Source of the DNA: Thermosynechococcus sp. CL-1
Lineage (GTDB): Bacteria; Cyanobacteriota; Cyanobacteriia; Thermosynechococcales; Thermosynechococcaceae
Reading direction: 5' to 3'
Assembly: GCF_008386235.1 (NCBI RefSeq)
Contig: NZ_CP040671.1
Span: 496,001 to 560,000 of the forward strand
DNA: 64,000 nt
Below are positions 40,321 to 49,632 of this stretch, one piece after another; position 1 is the stretch's first letter; every line of letters begins with the position of its first letter. The notes under the pieces are model-generated. The model had not been told where the DNA came from. It worked only from the letters and a program-made list of their open reading frames with translations, and ran no database searches. A program made the position numbers and the translations under genes.

Positions 40321-41060
40321 GGCTGGGGTGGTAATGGGATGAGGGGTTGATTCGCCACATTGGCCAACTGGACAGCGGGAGACTGCAACAGGGCTTGCCA
40401 TTTTTGCTGGAGCTGGGCATTCCGCGGCTGCGCTAGGCGTTGTTTGGCCAGTTGATTGAGGGTGTCGTACCAGTAGCCCGCCATGGCAAAGGCATCCGCC
40501 ACATCCTTAGCTTGCACGATTCGCTGCTGTTGGCTTGGCGATAAGGGCATCGGTCGGAACCAACTGACGGTTTTGACGGCTGTGGTGCCATTGGTACAGG
40601 TGAGGGTGAGTTGCCACTGGTAATCCACCCCATTTTTGAGGGCAACATTCTCCACAGGCCAGCCAATAATACCCGCTTCCGTGGGGGCAGGACGCTCTTG
40701 GCGATAGACTTCTGTGCCTTGGGGATCCCGCAGCGTCAGGGTTAGGGTTGCGCCCTTGTTGGCGGGAATGAAGCTATAGAGGGTAGGGGTGGGGGTGCTG
40801 CTAAGGCCATTGTTATCCTTGGGCACAAGGGCAACCACAGTTTGTTTTGGCTCAGTTAGACAGCTTTCGATGCCACCGGTACTTTCCCGCAGTAGCATGG
40901 GACGGGCAATCCGCGTTGCAGCTCCCTCACGGTTACCGGGGCGGCCAATATTAGCGGGTGGACGATAACTTGCCCAAGAGGCATGGGCGATCGCCCCAAT
41001 CATGACCACTGCCAAACTTAGGGGAACGGCAATGGGGCGGATCCCAAATTGAATAGCCAT
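40317..41060 (-). CDS. DUF928 domain exported protein
   Basis: A 247-residue protein starting with a signal peptide (MAIQFGIRPIAVPLSLAVVM, cleaved near HASWA). The mature part matches the cyanobacterial DUF928 pattern: ESCLTEPKQTVVALVPK, TPTLYSFIPANKGATLTLTL, VDYQWQLTLTCTNGT with a Cys pair, and a C-terminal helical end with DAFAMAGYWYDTLNQLA. In other cyanobacteria DUF928 genes often neighbour TPS-CHAT exoproteins (recalled, not checked); here one lies about 7 kb away. Function unknown. Start taken as ATG 41060 rather than the longer frame from 41090. Confidence 0.75.
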   Translation of the reverse strand: MAIQFGIRPIAVPLSLAVVMIGAIAHASWASYRPPANIGRPGNREGAATRIARPMLLRESTGGIESCLTEPKQTVVALVPKDNNGLSSTPTPTLYSFIPANKGATLTLTLRDPQGTEVYRQERPAPTEAGIIGWPVENVALKNGVDYQWQLTLTCTNGTTAVKTVSWFRPMPLSPSQQQRIVQAKDVADAFAMAGYWYDTLNQLAKQRLAQPRNAQLQQKWQALLQSPAVQLANVANQPLIPLPPQP

Positions 41061-41129
41061 ATCACTCAATCCTCGCAATTGAACAGGCAATGAACCGGGA
41101 CTCAGTTCAACAGGTCATTGGAATTCTTT

Positions 41130-42038
41130 CTAAAAACTAAAGATGTTGCGAATGACGCTGACACCCGTATTGACGGTATTCAAAATTGAATTGATGTTCT
41201 CAATGCGATCGCGACTATCGGGTTGACTCGGTGCGGTCACAACCACAGGCGCAGTGCCACTGGCGATCGCCTGATTATCTACTTGCAGAGAGAGAAACAC
41301 ACCCGCCGCTGGCGCACCCGTCAGAAAGGTGTTAATCGGAATCGCGTAATTAAACCCCGGCTTAATCAAGCTGGCAATGCTCGCTGCCGCCTCTGGACTC
41401 AAGCCTTGGCGCTCAAGGGAGCGGGGGTCTTCTGTATCACCGAGACCATGAACCCCGACCACACGCCCTGCACTATCCAAAACAGGGCCACCACTCATGC
41501 CGCGACGGGTAACATTGGTGTAGATCATTTTATAGCCATCAATGGGTTCAATCAAAAAGCCGGAGATACGGCCATCGGTAAACTGCCGCACTAACTGACC
41601 ACTGCCCCCCGGCTGCGGCCACCCCGAGATAAAGACCTGCGACCCTTCCTTGGCAAAGTCAGAGTTTGTCAGCGTAGCCACCTGATAGTCTTTTTTCTCG
41701 CTTGTGAATTCCACAATAGCTAAATCTGTATTCGGCAAAAATTTAATCTTACTGAAATCAACGGCGTAGGCCTGCTGATCAATGGGAATCACGCGGTAAT
41801 TATCCTTACGATTGACAACGTGCTTTGCCGTAAGCACATAGTAGGTCGAACCGGAGCGGGAAATAATGGCACCAGAACCGTGGGAATCTTTCCCCACAAT
41901 CAAGACTGTGATGTTGCGGGCAATCTCGTTAATTTGCTCACCACTCAGGGGTTGGACTTGACCCACTGCGGGTAAAGCCATTGCCACTAACCCCGTTGCT
42001 CCGAGCATCGCACCCCTCACCCCTGCGTAGTTCATCAT
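41130..42038 (-). CDS. exported trypsin-like serine protease
   Basis: A 302-residue protein. Residues 1-26 are a signal peptide (ATGLVAMALPAVG). The S1/S46-like chymotrypsin fold has the catalytic triad His73 (LTAKHVVN), Asp105 (LPNTDLAIV) and Ser182 (RRGMSGGPVLD). There is no PDZ domain, so it differs from the HtrA enzyme at 51064. The C-terminal 60 residues are low complexity and then end in a hydrophobic-aromatic tail (VIRNIFSF). It probably acts in the periplasm. Monocistronic by layout, 69 bases from the DUF928 gene on the same strand. Confidence 0.85.
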   Translation of the reverse strand: MMNYAGVRGAMLGATGLVAMALPAVGQVQPLSGEQINEIARNITVLIVGKDSHGSGAIISRSGSTYYVLTAKHVVNRKDNYRVIPIDQQAYAVDFSKIKFLPNTDLAIVEFTSEKKDYQVATLTNSDFAKEGSQVFISGWPQPGGSGQLVRQFTDGRISGFLIEPIDGYKMIYTNVTRRGMSGGPVLDSAGRVVGVHGLGDTEDPRSLERQGLSPEAAASIASLIKPGFNYAIPINTFLTGAPAAGVFLSLQVDNQAIASGTAPVVVTAPSQPDSRDRIENINSILNTVNTGVSVIRNIFSF

Positions 42039-42150
42039 ACTTCCTACCTGACGACACCGATAGGACGATTCTAAGGGGCAAATTGTTGCCGTGCCAGTGA
42101 TGGTGATCAGTGATTTTTTGTGCGTTGGGTCAACTTCCGTACCATCCTGT

Positions 42151-42641
42151 TTAGGCTGCTAAATGGGATGTGAGAAAGGCAATCACCTGATCTAGCCCAA
42201 GGCCAGTTTTCAAGTTCGTCATCACATAGGGGCGATCGCCCCGCATTTTCGGGGTGTCCCGTTTCATTACCTCTAAATCAGCACCCCCATAGGGGGCAAG
42301 ATCAATTTTATTAATCACCAATAAATCCGACTTGGTAATCCCCGGCCCGCCTTTACGGGGAATTTTATCGCCAGCAGCCACATCAATCACGTAAATCGTT
42401 AAATCCACCAGCTCTGGGCTAAAGGTCGCAGCCAAGCGGTGTGGGGACATCCCCCCGTTTCAACGCCGAGAATTCGCTCGGGGGGAAGAGCTTGGGAGCG
42501 CACCAAAAACTGGGCATCCTCTTGGGTGTAAATATCATTAGTGACGACCGCTAGGCGATAGCGATCGCCCAAAGCTTTTCAAAGGGCATCCCCAAGGGCG
42601 GTTTTACCTGACCCCACAGGCCCTGCCACACCCACTCGCAA
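42151..42641 (-). pseudogene. ureG: decayed urease accessory GTPase gene ureG
   Basis: UreG delivers nickel to urease. The minus strand just after era encodes LRVGVAGPVGSGKTALGDAL (P-loop intact), then an in-frame TGA at 42579-42581, then [18 protein letters not shown] and [16 protein letters not shown]. Near 42440 the frame shifts and resumes at [20 protein letters not shown]…[20 protein letters not shown]. Compared with UreG of other bacteria, about 35 residues (from CPHTAIRED to GGDNLSATFSPE) are missing. There is thus a nonsense codon plus a frame-shifting deletion. No other urease genes occur in the window, so the pathway is lost or its remains lie elsewhere. Confidence 0.9.
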
Positions 42642-42657
42642 TGCTGTCTCCCTCGGC

Positions 42658-43581
42658 TTAATCCTTCTCAATGCGATAGCCCAACTCCGCCAAGCGCAAC
42701 CGATCCTGTCGCCAGCGGGGGCGTACCTTGACAAACAGTTCTAAGTAAATCTTGCCCCCAATGAGGGTTTCAATTTCTTGGCGGGCAGCGGTGCCCATTT
42801 GTTTGAGCAACTGACCTCCTTGGCCAATAATAATCGCCTTTTGCGTTGGACGCTCCACATAAATCACGGCGTGGACACGGGTGAGCTTGCGATCCTGCTG
42901 CACCTGTTCAATGGTCACGGCCACCGAATGGGGGACTTCCTCGCGGGTGTGGTGCAAAATTTGCTCACGGATCAATTCCGCCATGATGAAGCGCTCTGGC
43001 TGATCGGTGACCATCTCTGGCGGATAGTAATAGGGGCCAAGGGGCAACTGCGCTGCGATCGCCGATTGCAGCAAACCCACTCCCTCTCCCGTGAGCGCCG
43101 AGCAGGGATAGGTTGGCCAAGGGCCAAGGGTTTGATAATCCTGTTGCCGCTGTGGACGCTCCCCTTCTGGCAGCAGGTCAATTTTATTGATGGCCACCAG
43201 CACAGGAGATTGGGTTGTGGTCAGGAGATCCGCTACGTAGCGATCGCCTCCACCGGGAGGACTGGCAGCATCCACCACAAAGACAATCGCATCTACCCGA
43301 TTGAGAACGCCCTTGGCATTATGCACCAGCACTTCTCCGAGCCGATGGTGGGGCTTATGGATACCCGGTGTATCCACAAAGATCAATTGCGCCGTTGCCG
43401 TGGTCAGGATGCCCCGCAAGCGATTGCGCGTGGTTTGCGCCACCGGTGAGGTAATGGCCACCTTCTGACCCAAGAGATGGTTAAAGAGGGTAGACTTGCC
43501 TACATTGGGACGACCCACTAAGGCGACAAAGCCAGAGCGAAAGCCCTCTGGGGCAACAGGAATACTGGAAATGGGTTCCAC
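42658..43581 (-). CDS. era: GTPase Era
   Basis: Ribosome-assembly GTPase that binds the 3' end of 16S rRNA. The 307-residue protein has G1 GRPNVGKSTL, G3 FVDTPGIHKPHHRLG, G4 AINKIDLL, G5 CSALTGEG and a KH domain with VIIGQGGQLLKQMGTAARQEIE (short parts). The start is a GTG at 43581. It lies 9 bases after exbD on the same strand, and the ureG remnant follows 16 bases after its stop. Confidence 0.96.
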   Translation of the reverse strand: MEPISSIPVAPEGFRSGFVALVGRPNVGKSTLFNHLLGQKVAITSPVAQTTRNRLRGILTTATAQLIFVDTPGIHKPHHRLGEVLVHNAKGVLNRVDAIVFVVDAASPPGGGDRYVADLLTTTQSPVLVAINKIDLLPEGERPQRQQDYQTLGPWPTYPCSALTGEGVGLLQSAIAAQLPLGPYYYPPEMVTDQPERFIMAELIREQILHHTREEVPHSVAVTIEQVQQDRKLTRVHAVIYVERPTQKAIIIGQGGQLLKQMGTAARQEIETLIGGKIYLELFVKVRPRWRQDRLRLAELGYRIEKD

Positions 43582-43590
43582 CGTGAGTCC

Positions 43591-44085
43591 CTATGGATTG
43601 GAGGGCGTGGGTTGATCGTTGGCTGGTGGCGAGGGGAGAGGGTTAGGACGGGTCTCCGTCCTCAGCACCGGTTGTTCTACCGGTTGAGTCGCCAAGGCCA
43701 CACGATTGCCTCCTACTGAGCGCAGCAGATCCAAAACTTGAATAACTTCGTTGTAGCTCACCACCTGGGATGCCCGCAAAATCACCACCCCTTGCGGATT
43801 CGTTTTCAAGTAGGTGGCCAAGCGTTCATAGAGTTCACTGCGGTTGACGGGGTCTTTATCCACAAAGAGTTGCCCCGCCGGATCAATGCTCACCACCAAC
43901 ATCTTTTGCGACTGCGCTTGACTGGTGCTGGCTTGGGGCAGATTCAAGGTAATCGCCTGCTGCCGCGTCAGACTCACCGCCGCCAAAATAAAGAACGTGA
44001 GGATACAAAAGACCACATCAATCAGCGGCAGCATTTCAATGCGAGCATTTTCACTTTCACTGGGCAAATGAATCTTCACGGCCAT
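43591..44085 (-). CDS. exbD: ExbD/TolR-family biopolymer transport protein, without exbB neighbour
   Basis: Converts proton-motive force, with ExbB, to energise TonB-dependent or Tol systems. The 164-residue protein has the single TM helix at about residues 20-42 ([17 protein letters not shown]) with the functional Asp in LIDVVF, and a periplasmic domain ([40 protein letters not shown]). The C-terminus is Pro-rich. exbB, normally directly upstream, is not there: the upstream gene is gmk on the other strand. Confidence 0.88.
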   Translation of the reverse strand: MAVKIHLPSESENARIEMLPLIDVVFCILTFFILAAVSLTRQQAITLNLPQASTSQAQSQKMLVVSIDPAGQLFVDKDPVNRSELYERLATYLKTNPQGVVILRASQVVSYNEVIQVLDLLRSVGGNRVALATQPVEQPVLRTETRPNPLPSPPANDQPTPSNP

Positions 44086-44161
44086 TCCTCAACCACGCTG
44101 CCTCAATGATAAAACTCTGAGCAAACACAGTAGGATCAAAAAGTTTCCCACCCGTGCAGTT

Positions 44162-44737
44162 ATGACCAGTGCAACGCCCCAGCCCGGACAACTCATTGTG
44201 ATTACTGGCCCTAGTGGGGTCGGCAAAGGGACGCTCCTACGGCAACTGCGACAGCGACATCCCGAACTGGCACTTTCGGTTTCAGCAACGACCCGTCCGC
44301 CACGCCCCACGGAGGTTGAAGGGGTGGATTACTATTTTGTCTCTGTAGAAGAATTCAAGGGAATGATTGCTGCTGGGCAACTCTTGGAATGGGCAGAGTT
44401 TGCCGGCCACTACTACGGTACCCCACGCGATCCGTTGCTGCAACTCATTGCCCAAGGAAAAACCGTCATCCTTGAAATTGAACTGCAAGGGGCACGCCAA
44501 GTTCGCCAGTCCTATCCTCAAGCGCGTCACATTTTTATTCTGCCGCCATCTTTAGCGGAACTTGAACACCGTCTGCGTAGCCGTGGCCAAGATAGTGAGG
44601 AGGCGATCGCCCGCCGTTTAGCTCAAGCGGAAACCGAAATTGCTGCGGCCCCAGAATTTGATGTTCAAATTGTCAATGATGATTTAGAAAAAAGCCTGAT
44701 TGCTCTCGAAACAGCAATTTTTAGCCCTGTGCCCTAA
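44162..44737 (+). CDS. gmk: guanylate kinase
   Basis: Phosphorylates GMP to GDP. The 191-residue protein has the P-loop [13 protein letters not shown] at about residues 14-26, [24 protein letters not shown], the GMP-binding site and the lid ([16 protein letters not shown]). It is divergent from exbD and converges, with a 4-base overlap, on the LivF-type ATPase gene. Confidence 0.96.
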   Translation: MTSATPQPGQLIVITGPSGVGKGTLLRQLRQRHPELALSVSATTRPPRPTEVEGVDYYFVSVEEFKGMIAAGQLLEWAEFAGHYYGTPRDPLLQLIAQGKTVILEIELQGARQVRQSYPQARHIFILPPSLAELEHRLRSRGQDSEEAIARRLAQAETEIAAAPEFDVQIVNDDLEKSLIALETAIFSPVP

Positions 44738-45456
44738 GGCTCTGCCCGCACAATTCCGAGGTAGAGTTCCCCCACTTTAGGGTCATTGAGTAATTCGCTG
44801 CCCAATCCCTCATAGCGATCTTTGCCCATTTCCAAGACATACCCGCGATCGCTCATGGCAAGAGCTTTCCGTGCATTTTGCTCCACCAAAATAATGGCCG
44901 TCCCTTGGGCATTAATTTCCTTGATTTTGGCAAAGACATCATTGACGAGGGCTGGGGAGAGAGCAGCGGAGGGTTCATCCAAGACCATAATTTGGGGATC
45001 CAACATCATGGCGCGTCCCATGGCCAGCATTTGCCGTTCTCCCCCCGAAAGGGTACCGGCCCGTTGCTGTCGGCGCTCAGCCAAGCGGGGAAAGGTGTCA
45101 TAGACTCGCTCTTTGAGGGCTTTGAGGTTGCCTGTCTTGGTAAAGGCACCCATCTCCAGATTTTCTTCAACCGTCAGGGTACGAAAGACATTGGCAATTT
45201 GCGGCACGTAGCCAATTCCCTTTTTGACGATTTGGTTGGGACGTAAGTAGGTAATATCTTCGCCGGCGAGGGTAATTGTGCCGAGGCGGGGCGTCAGCAA
45301 CCCAGCGATGGTTTTTGCCAAGGTTGATTTTCCAGCCCCATTAGGGCCAATCACCGCTACCAGTTCTCCCGCTTCGAGGCGAAAGTTTACCCCCCGCAAA
45401 ATATCCACATCGGGAATATAACCGGCATAGACATCAGACACTTGGAGCAAGCTCAT
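44734..45456 (-). CDS. branched-chain/neutral amino acid ABC transporter ATPase (LivF/NatE type)
   Basis: A 240-residue ATP-binding subunit. Motifs are Walker [10 protein letters not shown] (about residues 37-45), signature LSGGERQML, Walker [14 protein letters not shown] and the H-loop position occupied by VEQN ([10 protein letters not shown]), the LivF trait. Cyanobacterial natABCDE genes are often scattered, and none of the partners is nearby, so the cognate transporter is unassigned; a urea (UrtE) role is less likely from sequence but not excluded. It ends by overlapping gmk and starts 4 bases after the small gene at 45460. Confidence 0.85.
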   Translation of the reverse strand: MSLLQVSDVYAGYIPDVDILRGVNFRLEAGELVAVIGPNGAGKSTLAKTIAGLLTPRLGTITLAGEDITYLRPNQIVKKGIGYVPQIANVFRTLTVEENLEMGAFTKTGNLKALKERVYDTFPRLAERRQQRAGTLSGGERQMLAMGRAMMLDPQIMVLDEPSAALSPALVNDVFAKIKEINAQGTAIILVEQNARKALAMSDRGYVLEMGKDRYEGLGSELLNDPKVGELYLGIVRAEP

Positions 45457-45459
45457 GGT

Positions 45460-45714
45460 TCAAAAACACATCGCCAGAGGTTCAACATCCTCAGTATAGA
45501 GGTTTCGCCCTGTGTCCCTAATTTTGCTCCTGAAGGCAAGGGATTGCTGTGGTGAATTGAGAGCCTTGAGGGGTTGATCAAGCACCTCTGGACAAAAATA
45601 TCCTCTCAGCTCGGCAATTTTCTCAAACCCAGTCTCCACAACGCTTTGAGCAATTTCTAACAGATTTAGAGGTGCTTGAATTTTCCCGAAATTCAGTTCC
45701 AGAGTGACTTTCAC
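45460..45714 (-). CDS. small hypothetical protein next to the CRISPR leader
   Basis: An 84-codon ORF with a GTG start (MKVTLELNFGKIQAPLNLLEIAQSVVETGF…). The first 50 residues look like a folded beta-alpha protein; the end is less regular. It precedes the LivF-type gene by 3 bases on the same strand and starts about 115 bases from CRISPR repeat 1, transcribed away from the array. It has no Cas-like motif. A similar cyanobacterial family may exist but I cannot name it. Confidence 0.45.
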   Translation of the reverse strand: MKVTLELNFGKIQAPLNLLEIAQSVVETGFEKIAELRGYFCPEVLDQPLKALNSPQQSLAFRSKIRDTGRNLYTEDVEPLAMCF

Positions 45715-45828
45715 GCCCTGTGACCCTGCGGATCTAAAAATTTTACAAAAACAAAAAAATGATCCCGTCTAGGTGCTTGAAAATGACCTGTGCTATAGTA
45801 GTCGTAGAGCGCCTTCTAGGAAGGTGCC
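45715..45828 (+). promoter_or_regulatory. CRISPR leader with extended -10 promoter and hairpin
   Basis: This AT-rich block precedes repeat 1. TGCTATAGT at 45791-45799 is an extended -10; TTGAAA at 45777-45782 is too close to be its -35 but may contribute. Transcription would start at about 45806. Immediately after comes an inverted repeat, 45809-45816 pairing with 45820-45827 (8 bp with one G-T pair, 3-base loop), ending one base before repeat 1. The orientation fits the repeat 3' ends (GGAAAC) and the decayed repeat at the far right end. Confidence 0.65.
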
Positions 45829-48800
45829 GTGCTGGGATTCTTTCCCAGCCGAACTAATGGAAATGATTTACCATAGAAAAACCATGCAGGTGTGCGACGT
45901 GCTGGGATTCTTTCCCAGCCGAACTAATGGAAACCCTCTACCTCTGCCTCTACTGCCTCTGCCTCTACCGTGCTGGGATTCTTTCCCAGCCGAACTAATG
46001 GAAACGTCGCGAACTTTGCTATCAGTATGGCTGCCTTCTAGTGCTGGGATTCTTTCCCAGCCGAACTAATGGAAACGATTAGGGTAATAATAAAATATTG
46101 GGCGTAAATTAAGGTGCTGGGATTCTTTCCCAGCCGAACTAATGGAAACACCTAGCATAACGTTAAACTCCTAAACTCCAGTGTGCTGGGATTCTTTCCC
46201 AGCCGAACTAATGGAAACTGCGTGGGAAAAGCGATTTTTTCTTCCTGCGCGGAAGTGCTGGGATTCTTTCCCAGCCGAACTAATGGAAACGGTTGGGAAG
46301 GCAATTTTTTCTTCGCTTGCGGCGTGCTGGGATTCTTTCCCAGCCGAACTAATGGAAACGGGAGAATGCCGAAGTGGAGCATTTGGGTTACCGCTAGTGC
46401 TGGGATTCTTTCCCAGCCGAACTAATGGAAACATCTGCGGGGGTAACGTGGGTCTGTTTAGCCGAAATGTGCTGGGATTCTTTCCCAGCCGAACTAATGG
46501 AAACTCTTTTGCATCCTCTGAAGATTCAATCTGAGGATGTGCTGGGATTCTTTCCCAGCCGAACTAATGGAAACGCGCTGTAGCTGCTTTAGTTTTGTTT
46601 GCGGGTTTTGCCGTGCTGGGATTCTTTCCCAGCCGAACTAATGGAAACCCCCTAGAAGGCTCAGGAAGGTGGGTCAAAATCGTTTCAAGTGCTGGGATTC
46701 TTTCCCAGCCGAACTAATGGAAACTCGTTTAGTACTGGAACTGTTCTAAACAACGCCAAGTGCTGGGATTCTTTCCCAGCCGAACTAATGGAAACGCTAA
46801 ACTCGATGGGAGTATAGAATACCTGATATTGTGCTGGGATTCTTTCCCAGCCGAACTAATGGAAACCTTAGAAGAGCTAGAAAACTGTTTGAGAATGCCC
46901 AAGTGCTGGGATTCTTTCCCAGCCGAACTAATGGAAACCAGCGGGGACGGGCAAGGACGGCAAAGGCGGAGCGGTGCTGGGATTCTTTCCCAGCCGAACT
47001 AATGGAAACCTTCAATTGCTTTTAGATTTTCATTCAGATAAATGTGCTGGGATTCTTTCCCAGCCGAACTAATGGAAACTAATAAAACTCTAAATTAAGG
47101 TTGATTGTATCTCCGTGCTGGGATTCTTTCCCAGCCGAACTAATGGAAACTTCGATAAGCCAAGACTGCTTAACCCCAGTCTTAAGGGAGTGCTGGGATT
47201 CTTTCCCAGCCGAACTAATGGAAACTACTAAACTCTGCAAGTAACAAATTAGCAAGAGTGCTGGGATTCTTTCCCAGCCGAACTAATGGAAACAAACCCC
47301 CTTAAAAACATCATTGTTTTTCTTGCTTTGTGCTGGGATTCTTTCCCAGCCGAACTAATGGAAACGTCTTAAAATCTGCCACAAGATTATAAACGCCATA
47401 AGTGCTGGGATTCTTTCCCAGCCGAACTAATGGAAACGAGCCGCGTTTAGTTCATCAAAAAAGATTAAGCAAGGGTGCTGGGATTCTTTCCCAGCCGAAC
47501 TAATGGAAACTCTTTCTTGGAAATTATTAAAGGCACACAAAAAACAGTGCTGGGATTCTTTCCCAGCCGAACTAATGGAAACTTTTGGCTTCATCGAAGC
47601 CGAAGTCTCTTGCAAGTGCTGGGATTCTTTCCCAGCCGAACTAATGGAAACACAAGGCGCGAAACAACGTTTCTTCAACCCCCTGTGCTGGGATTCTTTC
47701 CCAGCCGAACTAATGGAAACCAGGCAATTGCTCAACTGGTGGTTCAAATTGCATTTATTGTGCTGGGATTCTTTCCCAGCCGAACTAATGGAAACAGCCT
47801 ATCGCCAATCCTTTTTGCGCGAGCCAATCGGTGCTGGGATTCTTTCCCAGCCGAACTAATGGAAACGCTAATTCAATAGGGGGCAATGAGCGAGGAATCG
47901 TGCTGGGATTCTTTCCCAGCCGAACTAATGGAAACTAAAAGGCCTGAGATAACTCAGTCCCCTATCCAGACGTGCTGGGATTCTTTCCCAGCCGAACTAA
48001 TGGAAACTATTGGTTACTGCCATTAATTTATCTAGCATAATGTGCTGGGATTCTTTCCCAGCCGAACTAATGGAAACTTCTCTTGATTCAAGTCGTTTGT
48101 TACCCTATGTATCAGTGCTGGGATTCTTTCCCAGCCGAACTAATGGAAACTTAAAGGAAAATTTGGAATAGACAACCTGACGGAAGTGTGCTGGGATTCT
48201 TTCCCAGCCGAACTAATGGAAACATCTGTCTTAAATCGAAATGAAGGAGGTAGATTGTGCTGGGATTCTTTCCCAGCCGAACTAATGGAAACTTCTCTTG
48301 ATTCAAGTCGTTTGTTACCCTATGTATCAGTGCTGGGATTCTTTCCCAGCCGAACTAATGGAAACTTAAAGGAAAATTTGGAATAGACAACCTGACGGAA
48401 GTGTGCTGGGATTCTTTCCCAGCCGAACTAATGGAAACATCTGTCTTAAATCGAAATGAAGGAGGTAGATTGTGCTGGGATTCTTTCCCAGCCGAACTAA
48501 TGGAAACAATTTGAACCTGAAATAATTCCAAAAGTAGCCGCTTCGTGCTGGGATTCTTTCCCAGCCGAACTAATGGAAACTTCCCTTCTCAAGGAACGTG
48601 TAAATTTCTGAGTGGGTGCTGGGATTCTTTCCCAGCCGAACTAATGGAAACATCTGTCTTAAATCGAAATGAAGGAGGTAGATTGTGCTGGGATTCTTTC
48701 CCAGCCGAACTAATGGAAACAGATGCCTGCGTTCTGTCTGTTACTCGTGCAATTGGTGCTGGGATTCTTTCCCAGCCGAACTAATGGAAACTCTAGAGAC

Positions 48801-49511
48801 ACTAAAGATGTTGCAGAAGAAATTAGTGCTGGGATTCTTTCCCAGCCGAACTAATGGAAACGCTTCTGTAGGATCGTTAGGTAATTTAGGTAAATTTGTG
48901 CTGGGATTCTTTCCCAGCCGAACTAATGGAAACTGGGGAAAGCAATTTTTTCCTCTTGCGCTGAGGTTGTGCTGGGATTCTTTCCCAGCCGAACTAATGG
49001 AAACCTGAAGGCAATTTAGATATTAAAGGCAAGCCAACTAGTGCTGGGATTCTTTCCCAGCCGAACTAATGGAAACCGACCAGTAAGCGCAAGACCTTTT
49101 GGTAGCTTCATGTGCTGGGATTCTTTCCCAGCCGAACTAATGGAAACACAGAGAAGGAAGCACCGCTAGGTTATGCTCATCCAAGTGCTGGGATTCTTTC
49201 CCAGCCGAACTAATGGAAACAAGCGTTAGTAGCACCTATTGAATAAGCTAGAAAGAGTGCTGGGATTCTTTCCCAGCCGAACTAATGGAAACTCTCCTGA
49301 ATGGGATTACATAACTTCTCTACAGTCAAGTGCTGGGATTCTTTCCCAGCCGAACTAATGGAAACATCTCCTTCTGCAGTAGAAGGAGATCCGAATTAGG
49401 GCACGTGCTGGGATTCTTTCCCAGCCGAACTAATGGAAACAGCCAAATAATTGACTCCTGTAGGGACTTCGGGAGGTGCTGGGATTCTTTCCCAGCCGAA
49501 CTAATGGAAAC
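45829..49511 (+). CRISPR. CRISPR array, 52 repeats and 51 spacers
   Basis: The 36-nt repeat begins GTGCTGGGATTCTTTCCCAG and ends CCGAACTAATGGAAAC. It holds a 7-bp stem GCTGGGA/TCCCAGC with loop TTCTT, and would leave an 8-nt 5' tag ATGGAAAC on crRNAs. I placed 52 copies, the first at 45829-45864 and the last at 49476-49511; spacers are 32-40 nt. Repeat 1 differs at its last base (T for C). The GAAAC-ending repeat resembles those of type I and III systems, but no cas gene is in the window, so the effector must be elsewhere. No spacer matches anything I noticed in the window. Open frames across the array are artefacts. Confidence 0.98.
48078..48507 (+). repeat. tandem duplication of a three-spacer block in the CRISPR array
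   Basis: Spacers 32, 33 and 34 (starting 48078, 48151 and 48224) reappear identically as spacers 35, 36 and 37 (48293, 48366 and 48439). The copy offset is exactly 215 bases. The third spacer of the block occurs a third time as spacer 40 (48652-48684), with unrelated spacers on both sides. The simplest cause is unequal recombination between repeats, with a second event for the extra copy. Confidence 0.95.
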
Positions 49512-49620
49512 CCTTCCTCCTAAGAAGGGGCTGCAGGGGGGAGATCAGTGCCTGAACCTGAGGTGGTAAGCAAGGTCGCGGAACCAGTAACAAGCATCCC
49601 TGACCTTTAGGGCGGGCAGT
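49512..49620 (+). mobile_element. probable TnpB 3' tail of an IS200/IS605-type element
   Basis: Right after the last full repeat, one frame reads GAAGGRSVPEPEVVSKVAEP..SIPDL then stops at TAG near 49607, directly followed by an imperfect palindrome (CCCTGACCTTTAGGG). Cyanobacterial TnpB genes of IS605-type elements commonly end this way (recalled). No upstream tnpB body exists because the array begins immediately before it. It separates the array from a decayed terminal repeat at 49633-49668, so the element probably landed inside the trailer and then was cut down. Confidence 0.5.
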
Positions 49621-49632
49621 GTGTCAAAATTG

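Noticed and set aside
40317-42038. DUF928 plus the trypsin-like protease as part of one system with the CHAT exoprotein
   Set aside because: They are 7 kb apart with housekeeping genes between; an association is only recalled from other genomes.
42778-43449. 223-residue open frame antisense to era
   Set aside because: Era is complete and well conserved on the other strand; this is a GC-driven shadow.
45829-49511. cas genes beside the array
   Set aside because: Flanking genes are a LivF ATPase, a small hypothetical and an oxidoreductase; none has Cas motifs.
45773-49569. Many open frames of 60-134 residues across the CRISPR array, on both strands
   Set aside because: They are repeats read as protein (LGFFPSRTNGN, CWDSFPAELMET, VSISSAGKESQH) joined by spacers.
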